A DNA stretch of 64,000 nt from Clavelina lepadiformis (taxonomy: Eukaryota > Chordata > Ascidiacea > Aplousobranchia > Clavelinidae): positions 312,501 through 376,500 of the forward strand of contig NC_135243.1 in assembly GCF_947623445.1 (NCBI RefSeq), in the 5' to 3' direction. How positions within the stretch are numbered: the first letter of the stretch is position 1; every line of letters starts with the position of its first letter. Shown here one piece after another: positions 25,640 through 35,872 of the stretch. The position numbers and the translations under genes were made by a program. The notes beneath the pieces are model-generated. The model was not told the origin of the DNA. It made no database searches and was given only the letters and a program-made list of their open reading frames with translations.

Positions 25640-27129
25640 AAAAGTTGAATCGACCTGAAGTTGTCAGCACATTTTGTAGAGTTGTTTTATTTGGAAATCG
25701 GTGCCATCGACAGCTTTCTGTTTACGAACAATACAAAGAACTTTTGTAAACAAGTAGATGCCAGCCTTTATGAAGAGCATTGATTTCTACTGAGACCACA
25801 AACAAGCTTGTTTCTATGTATACAGTAGACTAACAATCGCCAGACAGCACCAAAGCTGTTGCTTGAGGCGTAGAACACTTAATTACAATCAACAAAGTTC
25901 AACAGTTATAATAATGTGGTAAAAAGAGAGCTTAATGCAGTGGTCATTATTAATTAATCAAAATCAACAAACTTTTCTACGAATTTTATTTAAGGTAATT
26001 GTCTAATATTCCTGGGCGTTTTGTCAAATTTTGTTAAATTCAAGAAAAACTGAAGTAAATCATCGAAGCGTGACTGGGTATCGATGACTCGCCACGATGG
26101 TTGATTGTGACGTATGACGACAGGAGGAAAGAGTTCGAAAATTTTATAATTTTACAAGCTGGCGTATAGGTGTTGGAGTGCTGTGCTGTAGAACAAGCTA
26201 GTTTTGTATGGGGTTGCCATAAATACACGTAGGTACGCATTTGTAATGGATTCATTCATAAGAATTGCAGAAGCAGGCATGCAGTAGTTGTAGATGAATG
26301 TCCTGCCAAAATTCTATAAAGCCACGTCATTGCACGGCACGATAGGACACACTATAAGGCCGAAAGGGCTGCCTAGCGACTTTTAATTTCTGTAATATTT
26401 GATTGGCAAAAATAACATTCTCACTCCGCCTGGCCTAGTCGTCTTGATTTCGATTTAGCCTATCCCTGCCCGCAGAGTGGCAGACCGCTGCTGCTGCTGG
26501 CTTTTAGAAGCGTTGAATGATGTGCTGGGTTGTATTATGTTGACTTGAAGCAAATTTTGGACTTACTGACGTAGCCTATTTCTCCAATCCAAGAAAAGCA
26601 GTTTGAAACAGTTTACATTGTTGCCTCACTATAGCACTAGCCCATAGCCTAGTCTGGTTGATTTGATGTCATACAAGGGTAAAATTTTTGTACTTTTTCC
26701 GAACTGTACTTTAAAAGGACCAGGCACCAGGCTGCAAACAGGTTAACAACATTCAATAAGAAGCTAAATTCAGAAAATGTTACAGTGAAATTGTTTGCGT
26801 TGTTTTTTTAATAAACCTACCACTGAAGTTTAAACCGATATAATAAGTCGCTGAGACTTTAGGGAAATGTTTAAATATCAGCCATTGATCTGTAGGTTGT
26901 GAATAATACAACTTTTGTCCAAATTGTGTTCCAATGTAATCATATATATCATCATGTATATTATCATAACATGCTGATGGAATTGACAAAGCACAATATT
27001 CAAACTTTATAATTGAGATTTAAGAGAGCATTTTTTACAGATATATGGCAACAGAAAATGGTTAAATTTGTTGGTGGTTTTTTTCTGGGACTTTTTCTGC
27101 ATTTTAATTGGTATATGTTTGGTCTAGAG
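25640..27129. other. Intergenic, no gene recognised
   Basis: Spacer between ACAA2 and the MITE ahead of TMED10. Short frames only. Confidence 0.45.
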
Positions 27130-27441
27130 CAGTGGTTCCCAACCTTTTTTGGTGTCGGGCCAAATTTCAAACTTCAGAGTAGGTATGGAGCCGCGTAAAA
27201 ACACTCAAGTAATTAGAATGAAAATTTTAAAGCATGAAAGCATGTACCAACGAATAGCAACACTAACAAGAAAAATAACGCAAATCAATTTAATGTCCAA
27301 CTTGACTCCAACTCCAACTGGCAAGTCAAAAAATAATCGCCCTAATTATTATAAATAGATTTTTTAAATTTTTTGTGGGATTTTCAGGGGTCAATGAGAG
27401 CCGCTAGAAGGCTAGCTTGGAGCCGCGGTTGGGAATCACTG
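27130..27441. mobile_element. 312-base hAT-type MITE
   Basis: The ends are CAGTGGTTCCCAACC at 27130-27144 and, in complement at the other end, CAGTGATTCCCAACC finishing at 27441. Flanking 8-mers are GTCTAGAG (27122-27129) and TTCTAGAG (27442-27449), a target duplication with one mismatch. The CAGTGGTTCCCAACC end is a common hAT terminus. No transposase is encoded, so it is a non-autonomous copy. It lies within 100 bases of the TMED10 start codon. Confidence 0.85.
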
Positions 27442-27526
27442 TTCTAGAGTAACCACATTATCCTTATTTGCACTATTTTTGTTTTAGGACATATTAAGTT
27501 AGTGACTGTGGTTTCTAAATCTTGAA

Positions 27527-28141
27527 ATGAAAAACGTATTTTGCCTCCTGGTTGTGCTTTTAGCTCAACAGTCAGTTGCAATCTATTTTGAACTTCCCGT
27601 GAATACGGAGAAATGCCTCCGCGAGGAAATTCACAAAGAAGTTCTCGTCACTGGTGATTACGACGTTTCCAAACAACCTGGCGTCAAAGTTCACCTTAAG
27701 GTCACAGATTCTAATGCCCATATCCTGTATCAGAACGAGGAAGCGGTAACTGGCAAATTTGCCTTTAACACCGACGACTACGACATGTTTCAGATCTGTT
27801 TTTCTAGCAAGGCTGACTTTAAAGGAAAAATTCAACCACACGAGGTCAACCTGGTGCTGAAACGTGGCACGGAAGCAAAAAATTACGAAGAAGTTGCGAA
27901 AGCGGAAAAGTTGAAGCCGCTGGAAGTTGAACTTCGTCGTCTCGAGGATCTTTCCAAATCGATCGTCGATGCTTTCAGTTACATGAAAAAGAGAGAGGAG
28001 GAAATGCGAGACACGAACGAGTCGACAAACTCCAGAGTCCTTTACTTCAGCATCTTCTCCATGCTTTGTCTTGTCGGCCTCGCCACGTGGCAAGTCCTTT
28101 ATCTGCGAAAATTCTTTAAATCCAAAAAGCTCATTGAATGA
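27527..28141 (+). CDS. TMED10: p24-delta cargo receptor TMED10 (intronless)
   Basis: p24 proteins cycle between ER and Golgi and help package cargo, including GPI-anchored proteins, into COPII and COPI vesicles. The 204-residue product has a signal peptide (about 1-18), a GOLD domain containing [20 protein letters not shown] and a second cysteine (MFQICF). A coiled-coil neck follows ([17 protein letters not shown], then [15 protein letters not shown]), then one membrane span (about 172-192) and the tail [12 protein letters not shown]. The FF and KK signals for COPII/COPI binding are intact. The whole gene is one exon, although vertebrate TMED10 has several introns. An unpaired acceptor (AG at 27486-27487) lies 40 bases before the ATG, so the intron or leader junction is in the 5' UTR. 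Identity is certain. Confidence 0.97.
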   Translation: MKNVFCLLVVLLAQQSVAIYFELPVNTEKCLREEIHKEVLVTGDYDVSKQPGVKVHLKVTDSNAHILYQNEEAVTGKFAFNTDDYDMFQICFSSKADFKGKIQPHEVNLVLKRGTEAKNYEEVAKAEKLKPLEVELRRLEDLSKSIVDAFSYMKKREEEMRDTNESTNSRVLYFSIFSMLCLVGLATWQVLYLRKFFKSKKLIE

Positions 28142-29069
28142 GGCGCTTTTGCTGCAGCAATATACGTTTTGAATTGGTTTACAAAGGAATGTAGATAAAA
28201 TTATAATTTACTTGTTGCATATTATCAGGCAACTCGATGTAAAAATTCAAATGTGTATTGCGGTTGTTTGTATTTTGATATTTTGTGCAGTAAATTATGG
28301 TGGTAGATGGTGGGCTGTAAGGTAGCCAGACACATTGGTAGATGACGCTTATGCAAATATCACAGAACAATGTGGCTTTATCTCATTCATGTAATCATTT
28401 AAATAATCCCCGTATGACTTAAATGTTAGATTTCTCAAAGCTCTCATTTTTAGCTTAAATGTGTTTCTAAGAAGACTGTTGTGTTGTAGTTTGCCAAAAT
28501 CTATTGCTAGTGTGCATGTCTTTGTACACTCATCTTTTAAATGTGTTATCTGCCGTAGAAAATAATTTTGATTAATTTTTGCAAAGTATTTTAACTGAAA
28601 CGTTGTTGTTGTATAAACACAATGCTTGAACGATATTGCGTGCAAGTTCTCAAAGTTAACCATCCTATGAATATATGAAGTTCAACAATTATTTACGTAT
28701 TCAGCAGAAGACTAAATCTTTCGTAGATAGTTGTTTTCCAAATGTTTTTGTTTGTGTCCTTTGATTACGAAGACAAAACTATTATCAGTTGTCAGCCTAT
28801 ATATGGTCATTCTCTGTAGCAATTTTTTGATATTGTTTAGTTTGGAACAGAATTTGTTAAACCTCGGTGATGAAATGTCCCGCCCACCTGTTGCGTTCTG
28901 TTTGTTGTCATGTTGGAGAATTTGTTGATCGGTTTGTCTATATTTTACTTGCACTAGGATATCGACTAGGAAGTTTAACTGAAATTGTTTGGGAAAAATC
29001 CATCTTGCCTTGTTAGCGTTGCTGTGAATTATGTAATTTTGTTTTGGAAACACTGCAACTACGACGATA
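28142..29069. other. TMED10-UBE2S spacer, no gene assigned
   Basis: Two minus-strand open frames of about 105-113 codons (28349-28663 and 28712-29053) lie end to end here. They are lysine- and asparagine-rich, lack splice context, and resemble no family I can name. I treat the stretch as 3' UTR plus UBE2S promoter. Confidence 0.4.
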
Positions 29070-30083
29070 ATGGCTCTGGTGAGTAGTGAACCTAAAATTA
29101 TGTTTATAACTAATTATCTTGTGGGACGTCATCATGCTGACCACAATGAAGCCTCAACACCTTGCATGTCTATAATTGGGTTTACCTCTCAGCCATAATT
29201 TTCTCGGCATTACATTATTATCATAAACTGGAAAAACGCTTCCTAAATTCACCAACTTGTTACTCATAGCACGGCAACCAAGAAAACCTTGCACCACAAA
29301 TAGTAAAGCAGGTGTACAAGGAATTTGCATCACTGAAGAACGATCCTGTCGAAGGTGTTAATATTTCTATGAACGAAGATGACGTTACGGAAATACACGC
29401 CACCATGGAAGGGCCACGTACGTAATTTCCTAAGAATATTCCCTTAAGTAAAACTCTGTGTTGAAATTGTGAATGTTGCATGCAGAGGGAACTCCCTTCG
29501 CTGGTGGTTCATTCAAACTCAAGCTTTGCCTGACCAAAGACTTTCCCAGTGCGCCACCCAAGGGCTATTTCCTCACCAAAATATTTCACCCGAATGTGAG
29601 CTCGTCAGGAGAAATCTGTGTCAACACGCTTAAGCAAGACTGGAACTCAAGGATGGGGATAAGGAATGTCTTGCTGGTTGGTTTGTAATTATAATTTCAT
29701 AACATAAGAGAGAAGACAAACAGAAATTAAAAGTGTTGGTTTTCCAACAATTTTGTTTTTAATTTAACGCTGACACAGATAAGTTTGACACAAATTTTGT
29801 ACTGCAGACAATAAAATGTCTCCTCATTCATCCAAATCCTGAGTCCGCCCTCAACGAGGAAGCAGGCCGAATGCTCCTGGAGCACTACTCCGACTACGAG
29901 GCTCGGGCAAAACTCATCACCGAGATTCACGCGCTCCACTCCAAGCCGACCCACTGCGAGGAGAAACCCACAACCAGTGGTTGCCACGACGACGAGGGAG
30001 GGCCCGCCATTAAGAAACATGCTGCCGATAAATTATCAGAGAAAAAACGTAAAGAAAAGAAACGTGGCTTGAAACGATTGTGA
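29070..30083 (+). CDS. UBE2S: Ubiquitin-conjugating enzyme E2 S
   Basis: UBE2S extends Lys11-linked ubiquitin chains on substrates of the anaphase-promoting complex in mitosis. Exons are 29070-29078, 29270-29417, 29486-29676, 29808-30083 (207 aa). The first coding exon encodes only MAL. The UBC fold shows [26 protein letters not shown] and the active cysteine in [14 protein letters not shown], followed by [20 protein letters not shown]. The lysine-rich tail ends in KKRGLKRL, matching the C-terminal Leu-Arg-type APC/C-binding tail of the vertebrate enzyme. Length is near the human 222 residues, with the shortfall in the variable linker. Its 3' end faces that of the Rieske gene, with signals only about 30 bases apart. 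Identity is certain. Confidence 0.96.
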
Positions 30084-30429
30084 TGTCACAATGCTTTCTG
30101 TAATATTCCAGAAATTACCCTCACAAGCTCGTGGTAACGAGAGCTCACATGTTCGTGGCTGTTCAGTCGACAAATTTTTTGTTAAAATTTGTGTAAAATA
30201 TTCCCAAGTTAAAAGTTTGTGAAGGTGTCTCCTCTACCTAACATCGTGCTGCTCTCTCCAACCTCTTCATTGCAACTGAGTAAAACAAGCTAAGGTGTAT
30301 CAAGTTTTTTACAACTTTGAAAAACGTCACCGGCTGTATGCGATTCAACTCGAAGTTCTCTCTGCAGAAGCCATCATATAAAATTGTGTTGATTTTTGTC
30401 GCGTACTAACTTGCTTGCATTTATTTGCC

Positions 30430-30435
30430 AATAAA
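30430..30435 (+). terminator. Poly(A) signal of UBE2S
   Basis: AATAAA 347 bases past the UBE2S stop. It faces the poly(A) signal of the opposing gene at 30463-30468. Confidence 0.6.
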
Positions 30436-30462
30436 GCGTAGTTTTATATTTTCATCATTGTT

Positions 30463-30468
30463 TTTATT
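30463..30468 (-). terminator. Poly(A) signal of the Rieske gene
   Basis: TTTATT on the plus strand, that is AATAAA for the minus-strand gene, 205 bases past its stop codon. Confidence 0.55.
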
Positions 30469-30672
30469 ACAAAATAAACATGAAATATTCCAACATAATG
30501 AAAGGGTTTGTTCAAAAATTAAGGAAATAGAAAAGTCATCGTAGCGACACGAGTGACAACATCTACAAAATACTTCCTCCCACTTGTTGCCCGATTCCAT
30601 TCATGCTTTTGATCGACATTATCTTCGATCAGCAATTCACAGTGATTATTTGAATCTCTTACGATCGTCCAA

Positions 30673-31514
30673 TCATACTTCGGTTTCATACGGATGCAGG
30701 GATAGTTCGTCGCGATGAAGAATAAAAAGATTTCCTTCTTTCAACTTTGTTTCATAGACATCAACCTGAGAACGTTAGCACACCATCGCATCCATTTCAA
30801 CAATCACTAACATAGTTATATGCAGAAGTCCATGCATTATAGGAAATTGTTATACTGGTAATAGTTTTCCAGTTATTTTACTGAAAACACAAATCTCCAA
30901 GTATTTCTGCAAACTCACCGTTAATCCTTGAGGAGAGAAGCCGGTTTCAAGGTCATATGCGTAAAGGTGCCAGGGACACATGGCGTGAGGTCTTTCCATG
31001 GTGATCAACATCTCAAGATCTACAATCTCATCGAGGGGACCGCCTGTGTAGGAAACATCCCCATTAGACTGCTCCATGCTGCTCAAACAATCCCTTCCGG
31101 ACCATGCTACACAAGGGATGATGAGGTTTACTAACCTAAGTGTGGGCAAGTTGCGTCTATCGCATGGAACTTGCCATGCACATAATACAAAGCCACGTCA
31201 TAATCGTTCCCTCTCTTCGAATAAATGCGACGGCATGGCAGGCAGATAAGCTCACTGCAATATTATAAATCTTCTCTCGTTAAAAATAGCAGCATTACAA
31301 TTGTGCGGTTGTACGGGGCACGGCAATCCAAGTCACCATGAATTACAACCCGAACAATTTATGGTTGTCAAGTGTGCGCAACTTTAATTGGTTTGGATTT
31401 GTTTGGGTTAATTCTGACTTACTTTTCTCGTCCAATCAAATTCCATTTCTTTTCCAATCGAGGATCGCTCTCATTACTTCCAAATATGGCATTGATCGCA
31501 GAATACAGTGACAT
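30673..31514 (-). CDS. RFESD: Rieske [2Fe-2S] domain protein, RFESD type
   Basis: Four minus-strand exons join in frame: 31514-31423, 31254-31136, 31043-30919, 30765-30673 (142 aa). The small soluble product carries both Rieske cluster motifs, ATCPHLGGPL (Cys-X-His) and CPWHLYAYDLETG (Cys-X2-His). Before them comes DVALYYVHGKFHAID, the usual lead-in strand, and after them the VDVYETKLKEGNLFI strand. All four cluster ligands are present, so it should bind [2Fe-2S]. The CPH..GGPL..CPWH pattern and length match the vertebrate RFESD family, whose physiological partner is unknown. It follows NDUFB4 head to tail with 155 bases between stop and start and may be the second gene of an operon. The domain is sure; the orthology is likely. 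Confidence 0.88.
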
Positions 31515-31669
31515 CTTATAACCCTACATGCTGTGTGGTTTATTCAAAAATATGACACAAATTTATTTTGAGCAAAATTGATATTTCCAAAACACCATCA
31601 CAAAGAACTTTTATCATCAACAATCTAAGTATTATCAACAAAGAAAAGCAAAATAAATTTTCGAATTTC
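31515..31669 (-). promoter_or_regulatory. NDUFB4-Rieske intercistronic region with poly(A) signals and acceptor
   Basis: On the minus strand this 155-base gap holds AATAAA at 31567-31562 and again at 31544-31539, the latter only 25 bases before the Rieske ATG. The acceptor-like CCACACAG ends at 31531. Cleavage of the upstream message would therefore fall almost at the start of the downstream one, leaving no room for a separate promoter. This is the layout of a trans-spliced operon; that reading is inference. Confidence 0.55.
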
Positions 31670-32203
31670 TCATTCAGTCGGAGCAAAGTTCCAGTCAAAG
31701 AACCTAAGGATGGCTGGCCTTTCTCTCGGGTTGATCTTGTCAAAAATTGTGTCATGTTTCTCGTGGTACTTCTCCACTTTCATACAACCCCAGATGTGCA
31801 CGCCAAGAAAAGTCACGACCGTGGCCAGAGAAATAATCGGAATCCAGCCCGAAGTCTTCACAGTGTCCTTGATATGCCAGACAGTGCGGACTCGACCGTA
31901 ACGAAGGAAGGCCATGTCGGAGTTGACTGTACTGAAGTGCTTGTAATGCTCCGGGTGATAAGCTCTCATCCACATCTCTCGTCGCAGACGACCGTTGATT
32001 GACAGCCGCTCCTTGTGGGCCTTCAGCTCCTGTGGGGTGATCTCCGTCCAGTTATCGGGGTCGATTGTCTTCGGCATCGAACACATCGGACCAGACTTGT
32101 AGTTGAGGGTCGGACGCATGAGAAAAGGTCGCGCCTTTTCACGCTCCATGATGTCAGACGTGAGATCATTCTCAGTCAAATTTTTCCTCCCTACCTCGGC
32201 CAT
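31670..32203 (-). CDS. NDUFB4: NADH dehydrogenase 1 beta subcomplex subunit 4
   Basis: NDUFB4 is an accessory subunit of the membrane arm of respiratory complex I in the inner mitochondrial membrane. The single-exon 177-residue product aligns by eye with the vertebrate protein across PKTIDPDNW, then AHKERLSINGRLRREMW (family: AQAERLAIRAQLKREYL), and LRYGRVRTVWHIKDTVKTSG. One membrane span follows (about 119-141, IPIISLATVVTFLGVHIWG) and then a charged tail. It is about 48 residues longer than the human subunit, with roughly 35 extra at the N-terminus and the rest at the C-terminus. An unpaired acceptor (CTTTCCCCAG, ending at 32221) lies 17 bases before the ATG and is either the end of a 5'-UTR intron or a leader splice site. 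The family call is good though similarity is modest. Confidence 0.85.
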   Translation of the reverse strand: MAEVGRKNLTENDLTSDIMEREKARPFLMRPTLNYKSGPMCSMPKTIDPDNWTEITPQELKAHKERLSINGRLRREMWMRAYHPEHYKHFSTVNSDMAFLRYGRVRTVWHIKDTVKTSGWIPIISLATVVTFLGVHIWGCMKVEKYHEKHDTIFDKINPRERPAILRFFDWNFAPTE

Positions 32204-32603
32204 TGTAACAAGCTAAAACACTGGGGAAAGATGGTTAAAACACTTTGGGGTTTACAGAACATAAAATAAATAAATATACGTACAAGTTAAACCCAATAAT
32301 GAAAAAAATCAGTTTTTTAGACATTTAAGCAGTATACTATATCATGTTAAGTTTGATGGCAAAACAAAGTTTTAAATTTGATTTCTTAATTTTACTGATA
32401 TTATGGTTCATCTATAATCTTTTACATGTCATCTGGCTCGGCTCATGTCATTAATCGTAACACACTAGAGTAATTTTGAGTTCAATAAGACGGTTGAAAT
32501 GTTTTACATTATTAAACACAAAATCAACATTTTCCACTTCTAATGTGTAAGACCAATAGACAAGTCATATCTGTATATGCATGCAGGACACTGATACTGG
32601 AAA

Positions 32604-32756
32604 GTGTGCCAAACGTACCCCAGATTAGAAAGTTTGCTACATGTGCAGAGGATTAAAATTAACTGCATGAATAATTTCTAATTTTTCATATTATTTCGCC
32701 GGCAGGTGGGAGCTTTCTCACCCAAAAACAGTAAATTTTCCAATCTAGCACATAGG
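32604..32756. repeat. MITE-like block, copy 1 (partner 39881-40032)
   Basis: The left side reads CCAAAC..ACC..GATTAGAAAGTTTGCT, and the right side, in complement, reads GCTAGATTGGAAAATTTACT. The ends are thus loose inverted repeats. The same ends with similar spacing occur at 39881-40032. No target duplication could be fixed. Confidence 0.35.
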
Positions 32757-33798
32757 CTATACCCACGAGATTCATCAATGTACGCACCAAATTTCTACAT
32801 ACTTACTTCAATTAATAATAAATAAAAAGGCGTTGTTTGGTTGCCAATTTATAAAAAATAAACAAAGACGCGAAACTTTAGTGAGCATAGCTTAGTCTTT
32901 GCAAGTACAATTTCTTCTTGAAAATGATGCCATAATTCTGTACTTTGATTGCGGGCACGAGACTTAGGCTATTGACTTAGGTTACCTGGAAATTATCACG
33001 TTCACGCCTATTAAGTTATAGGCTGGTAAAGAAGTTAAGTTATAAGAAAACTTAAAGAACCATCTACTCCACACGAAGAAGAAGAGGAAGTTATAGGCTA
33101 CAGAATACAAAAATTGTAACTTTCTGACTTTGGTTAATTGAAAACCAACTTAGGCTTAGTGTTGTATGGTAACACATCAAAAAGAAGGCTGGTAAAATTT
33201 ATTCAACAAGCAATAGAACCTAGTTCCTAACTTTTCCTAGTTCCTAAGATAACTCTGGATGCGTGAGATGCATTATCAGAAACCTGCAAGAATGAAACGC
33301 AACAAAAAGGCCCAAGTTGGAATTTCAATTTCAGCCCTTTCAGGCTTTTAGTGTCTTCTGCATGTTACAGTAAGCTAGGCTATGCAATAAAAGAAAAGCT
33401 ATAAGCAAACTACTGCAAAATCAAAATAGTTGCCTATAAGTTTATAACCTCGCATTCAATCCTAAAAGCAGATTATCCAGTGACGCTAAAATCTGGATAC
33501 AATATATTCCCTGAAGGTGACATGAAAAGTTGGTCAATGCTAAATAATCTGCGGAAGCTTGAAAGTGCGGAACTAACAATACTAATCTGACGAAGTGAAG
33601 AAATGATAAAAAAATCGAAAATACAAACGATATTTTAGGCATTTTTTTTAATCAATTGGAATTTAAGAAGATTAAGTTTTGAGAATAATTTGGTCATGCA
33701 TGGTGAGAGTTTGCAAGGGCGGGCTTAGAGGAGGGCCTCCTTTAATATTCTGGACTTCTGCATAGAAATATGAATCAGTATATGTGTAATGATTTGTG

Positions 33799-33873
33799 GA
33801 TGTTACTGTGTTACCAACGATATAAAGAAGTTCTTTATATCGTTGGTGTTACTTAATGTATCACAGTAACATC
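33799..33873. repeat. Near-perfect hairpin palindrome
   Basis: A 17-base stem (ACCAACGATATAAAGAA at 33813-33829, complement at 33831-33847) is separated by one base. It is nested inside a second 12-base inverted pair (GATGTTACTGTG at 33799-33810, CACAGTAACATC at 33862-33873). The inner arms are perfect. Confidence 0.85.
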
Positions 33874-34609
33874 GTTCAGTGTAACATGTCGGTTTGCGGC
33901 TGACATTCCTCAGTCAAGCGAAAGAGGTGGTGAAGTTGATGCTGTTTTGTGCTCTTCCTCGATACTGACAAATTTTATCTTAATGCGTGAATAATTGCTG
34001 GTTAGTAGCTGTCTTAGGAATAACTTGCATGCGATCAGACAAACACATATTAATTTCCAGTTGCTTTATTTTTTCGACCGTCAGGGCTAATAGCCCGACA
34101 TATACGTGGTCACCTCGAATTACTACAACCTTCACTGTTGAAGAATTTATGTGTGTCATGACGGAGATTCAATCTTTTTAAAAATACAATATGCCCAACG
34201 GTAAATGATTATGTAAGCGATAACTGTGACCTTTGCATCACCAAAAATACAATCAAGTTTCTTAAAGATAGGCTAGTCATCATTTTTTGTGCAAAACATA
34301 TTTCTCCGTAAAGTACAAGTTGGAGCGGATATAACGATGTTGGTGATGATACGAGGCCATTTTGTAGAAAAGACTGCTTTTATAAAATGTAGCGGAGGTT
34401 TTCACCCATCCACTGTCCTTTTTTCCTATTCGAAATAAGCTTTTTAGTCTTTTAATTTTATGCTCTTAAACTTCTTGGTTTCAACAGACTTAACCCTCTT
34501 AAACCGGGTGCTCGACATTACTATTTTAACTATGTGTCGTCGACAGAGCACACAAAGTTTCAATCGTTAATTACTCGAAAACTATACGTCGTAAACTAAT
34601 CGGATTTTT

Positions 34610-35075
34610 ATAGGTTAGTAGAAGAAACATCTGGTTCCTGTATACAGCGTAGTTGTAAAACTAAATAGGGTGCATTTAGTGTAAACTAAGTATTTCTACA
34701 AGTGATACATTTCTAGAAGTTTTTCATTGTTATGCCGCGCTCCAGCTGTGCTTAATTGCCTGAGCAACCAGCTGACCGCGAGAAGAGAACACATCCATGA
34801 CAATACCTCAAAAATTACAAAACTAAACTTTTTAAAGCAAACATGGACAGCAAGCTGAACATTTTTTTTAGAAAAACTCACCAAATTTCAAGTTTTTACA
34901 GCAAACCCATACGACATGTGAACCATGACGAGAAACTTCAGGTACTCTGGCTTTGTTTCTTTCTTTCTCTTTGTGCTCCCCGCGCTCTTTATTCCTTGTC
35001 AAGCTTTATATGTCATTGAGCAAACAGTGCAACTGTAAGCCACGTTTTCCTGTGGCTGTGTGAAGGGTCGGTCAC
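34610..35075. repeat. Dispersed repeat, copy 2 (partner at 1195-1605)
   Basis: Colinear with 1195-1605 over about 450 bases: CATCTGG.TTCCTGT, GCATTTAGTGTAAAC, ACATTTCTAGAA, ACCAGCTGACCGCGAGAAG, CAAACATGGACAG, CACCAAATTTCAAGTTT, and CAGTGCAACTGTA.GCCACGTTTT. It carries an extra insertion of about 90 bases near 34935-35020. Confidence 0.6.
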
Positions 35076-35220
35076 ACATAATTTAGACAGGGCTAAGTTG
35101 AATCACGAATGAGACCAAAAATTTTGAAAATAAAATGTATATTTAACAAAAAGTTCAGCAGAAAGACACAGTGACAAGTACAAGGAAATTAAAATAGAAA
35201 CATTTTAACAGCGCACGAAA

Positions 35221-35870
35221 TCACATTTCAAATGTTTTCCTTTTCACTTCTTGCTTATCTCGTATGATGTTAAAAGTCGAAGAAGTTTTTGTGTCGATTG
35301 TCGTCTCTTTCAAAAATGAACACTTGTCAATTCTAGATTTCGGACTTCCAACTTTCTGCAACCAATTCTTTCTGAAGATAAAATTAAAGAAACCAATTTA
35401 TTTCACAAAAGTAAATTTATTTTTAATTAGAATAATTTATTACTCTAAGCAGCTTAATTTTTATGAAATTTAATTGAATATTGCAAATTTCGATGCAAGA
35501 CTCATGAAATGTGTTAAGCAATGAACTTCTCACAAAGTTGCAAAAAATCCCACTCACACTTTGTCAACTGAAACCTCAGTCCCTTCCAGCAGGCCTTGAA
35601 CAGATCCATGCGACGTGTTGAGAACCCATCCACAGACATCATATTTATCGCATGTCTTCTTCGTATGCTGCAAAAATGACAAACCTTTACAACCTCAGAA
35701 AATGTTAAGTTGACAGGAATTGCGGAAGTGAAATTAAGCGAAGGTTGCAACTCTGTGCCCACCCTCCCCTCGTACAGTCATAAAATAGAGATATTTCCTC
35801 AAAAATGTACCTTTCGAAAGAAGACACCTTGCACCCGACCAGTCACTTCAAAATACACAGATCTTAACAT
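35221..35870 (-). CDS. ACYP: Acylphosphatase
   Basis: Acylphosphatase is a small cytosolic enzyme that hydrolyses carboxyl-phosphate bonds such as that of 1,3-bisphosphoglycerate. Three minus-strand exons fit exactly in frame: 35870-35811, 35667-35558, 35371-35221 (106 aa). The first gives SVYFEVTGRVQGVFFRKHT, with the G-R-V-Q-G-V-F-F-R phosphate loop and its catalytic arginine. The second gives CGWVLNTSHGSVQGLLEG, with the catalytic asparagine in WVLNT. The third gives KNWLQKVGSPKSRIDK, the second signature. The tail is about 8 residues longer than the vertebrate 99-residue form and basic. A strong acceptor lies two bases before the ATG, so either a leader is spliced there or a few N-terminal residues come from an unseen exon. 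ACYP1 versus ACYP2 cannot be told. Confidence 0.92.
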
Positions 35871-35872
35871 TT

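Larger units (their letters stand above)
32224..35220. other. Long gene-free stretch with small repeats
   Basis: About 3 kb between NDUFB4 and the acylphosphatase. Apart from the MITE-like block at 32604-32756, the hairpin at 33799-33873 and the dispersed repeat at 34610-35075, I see no coding block on either strand. Confidence 0.4.

Noticed and set aside
28349-29053. Two adjacent minus-strand frames of about 105-113 codons
   Set aside because: No recognisable domain or splice context; AT-rich codons typical of noncoding sequence.
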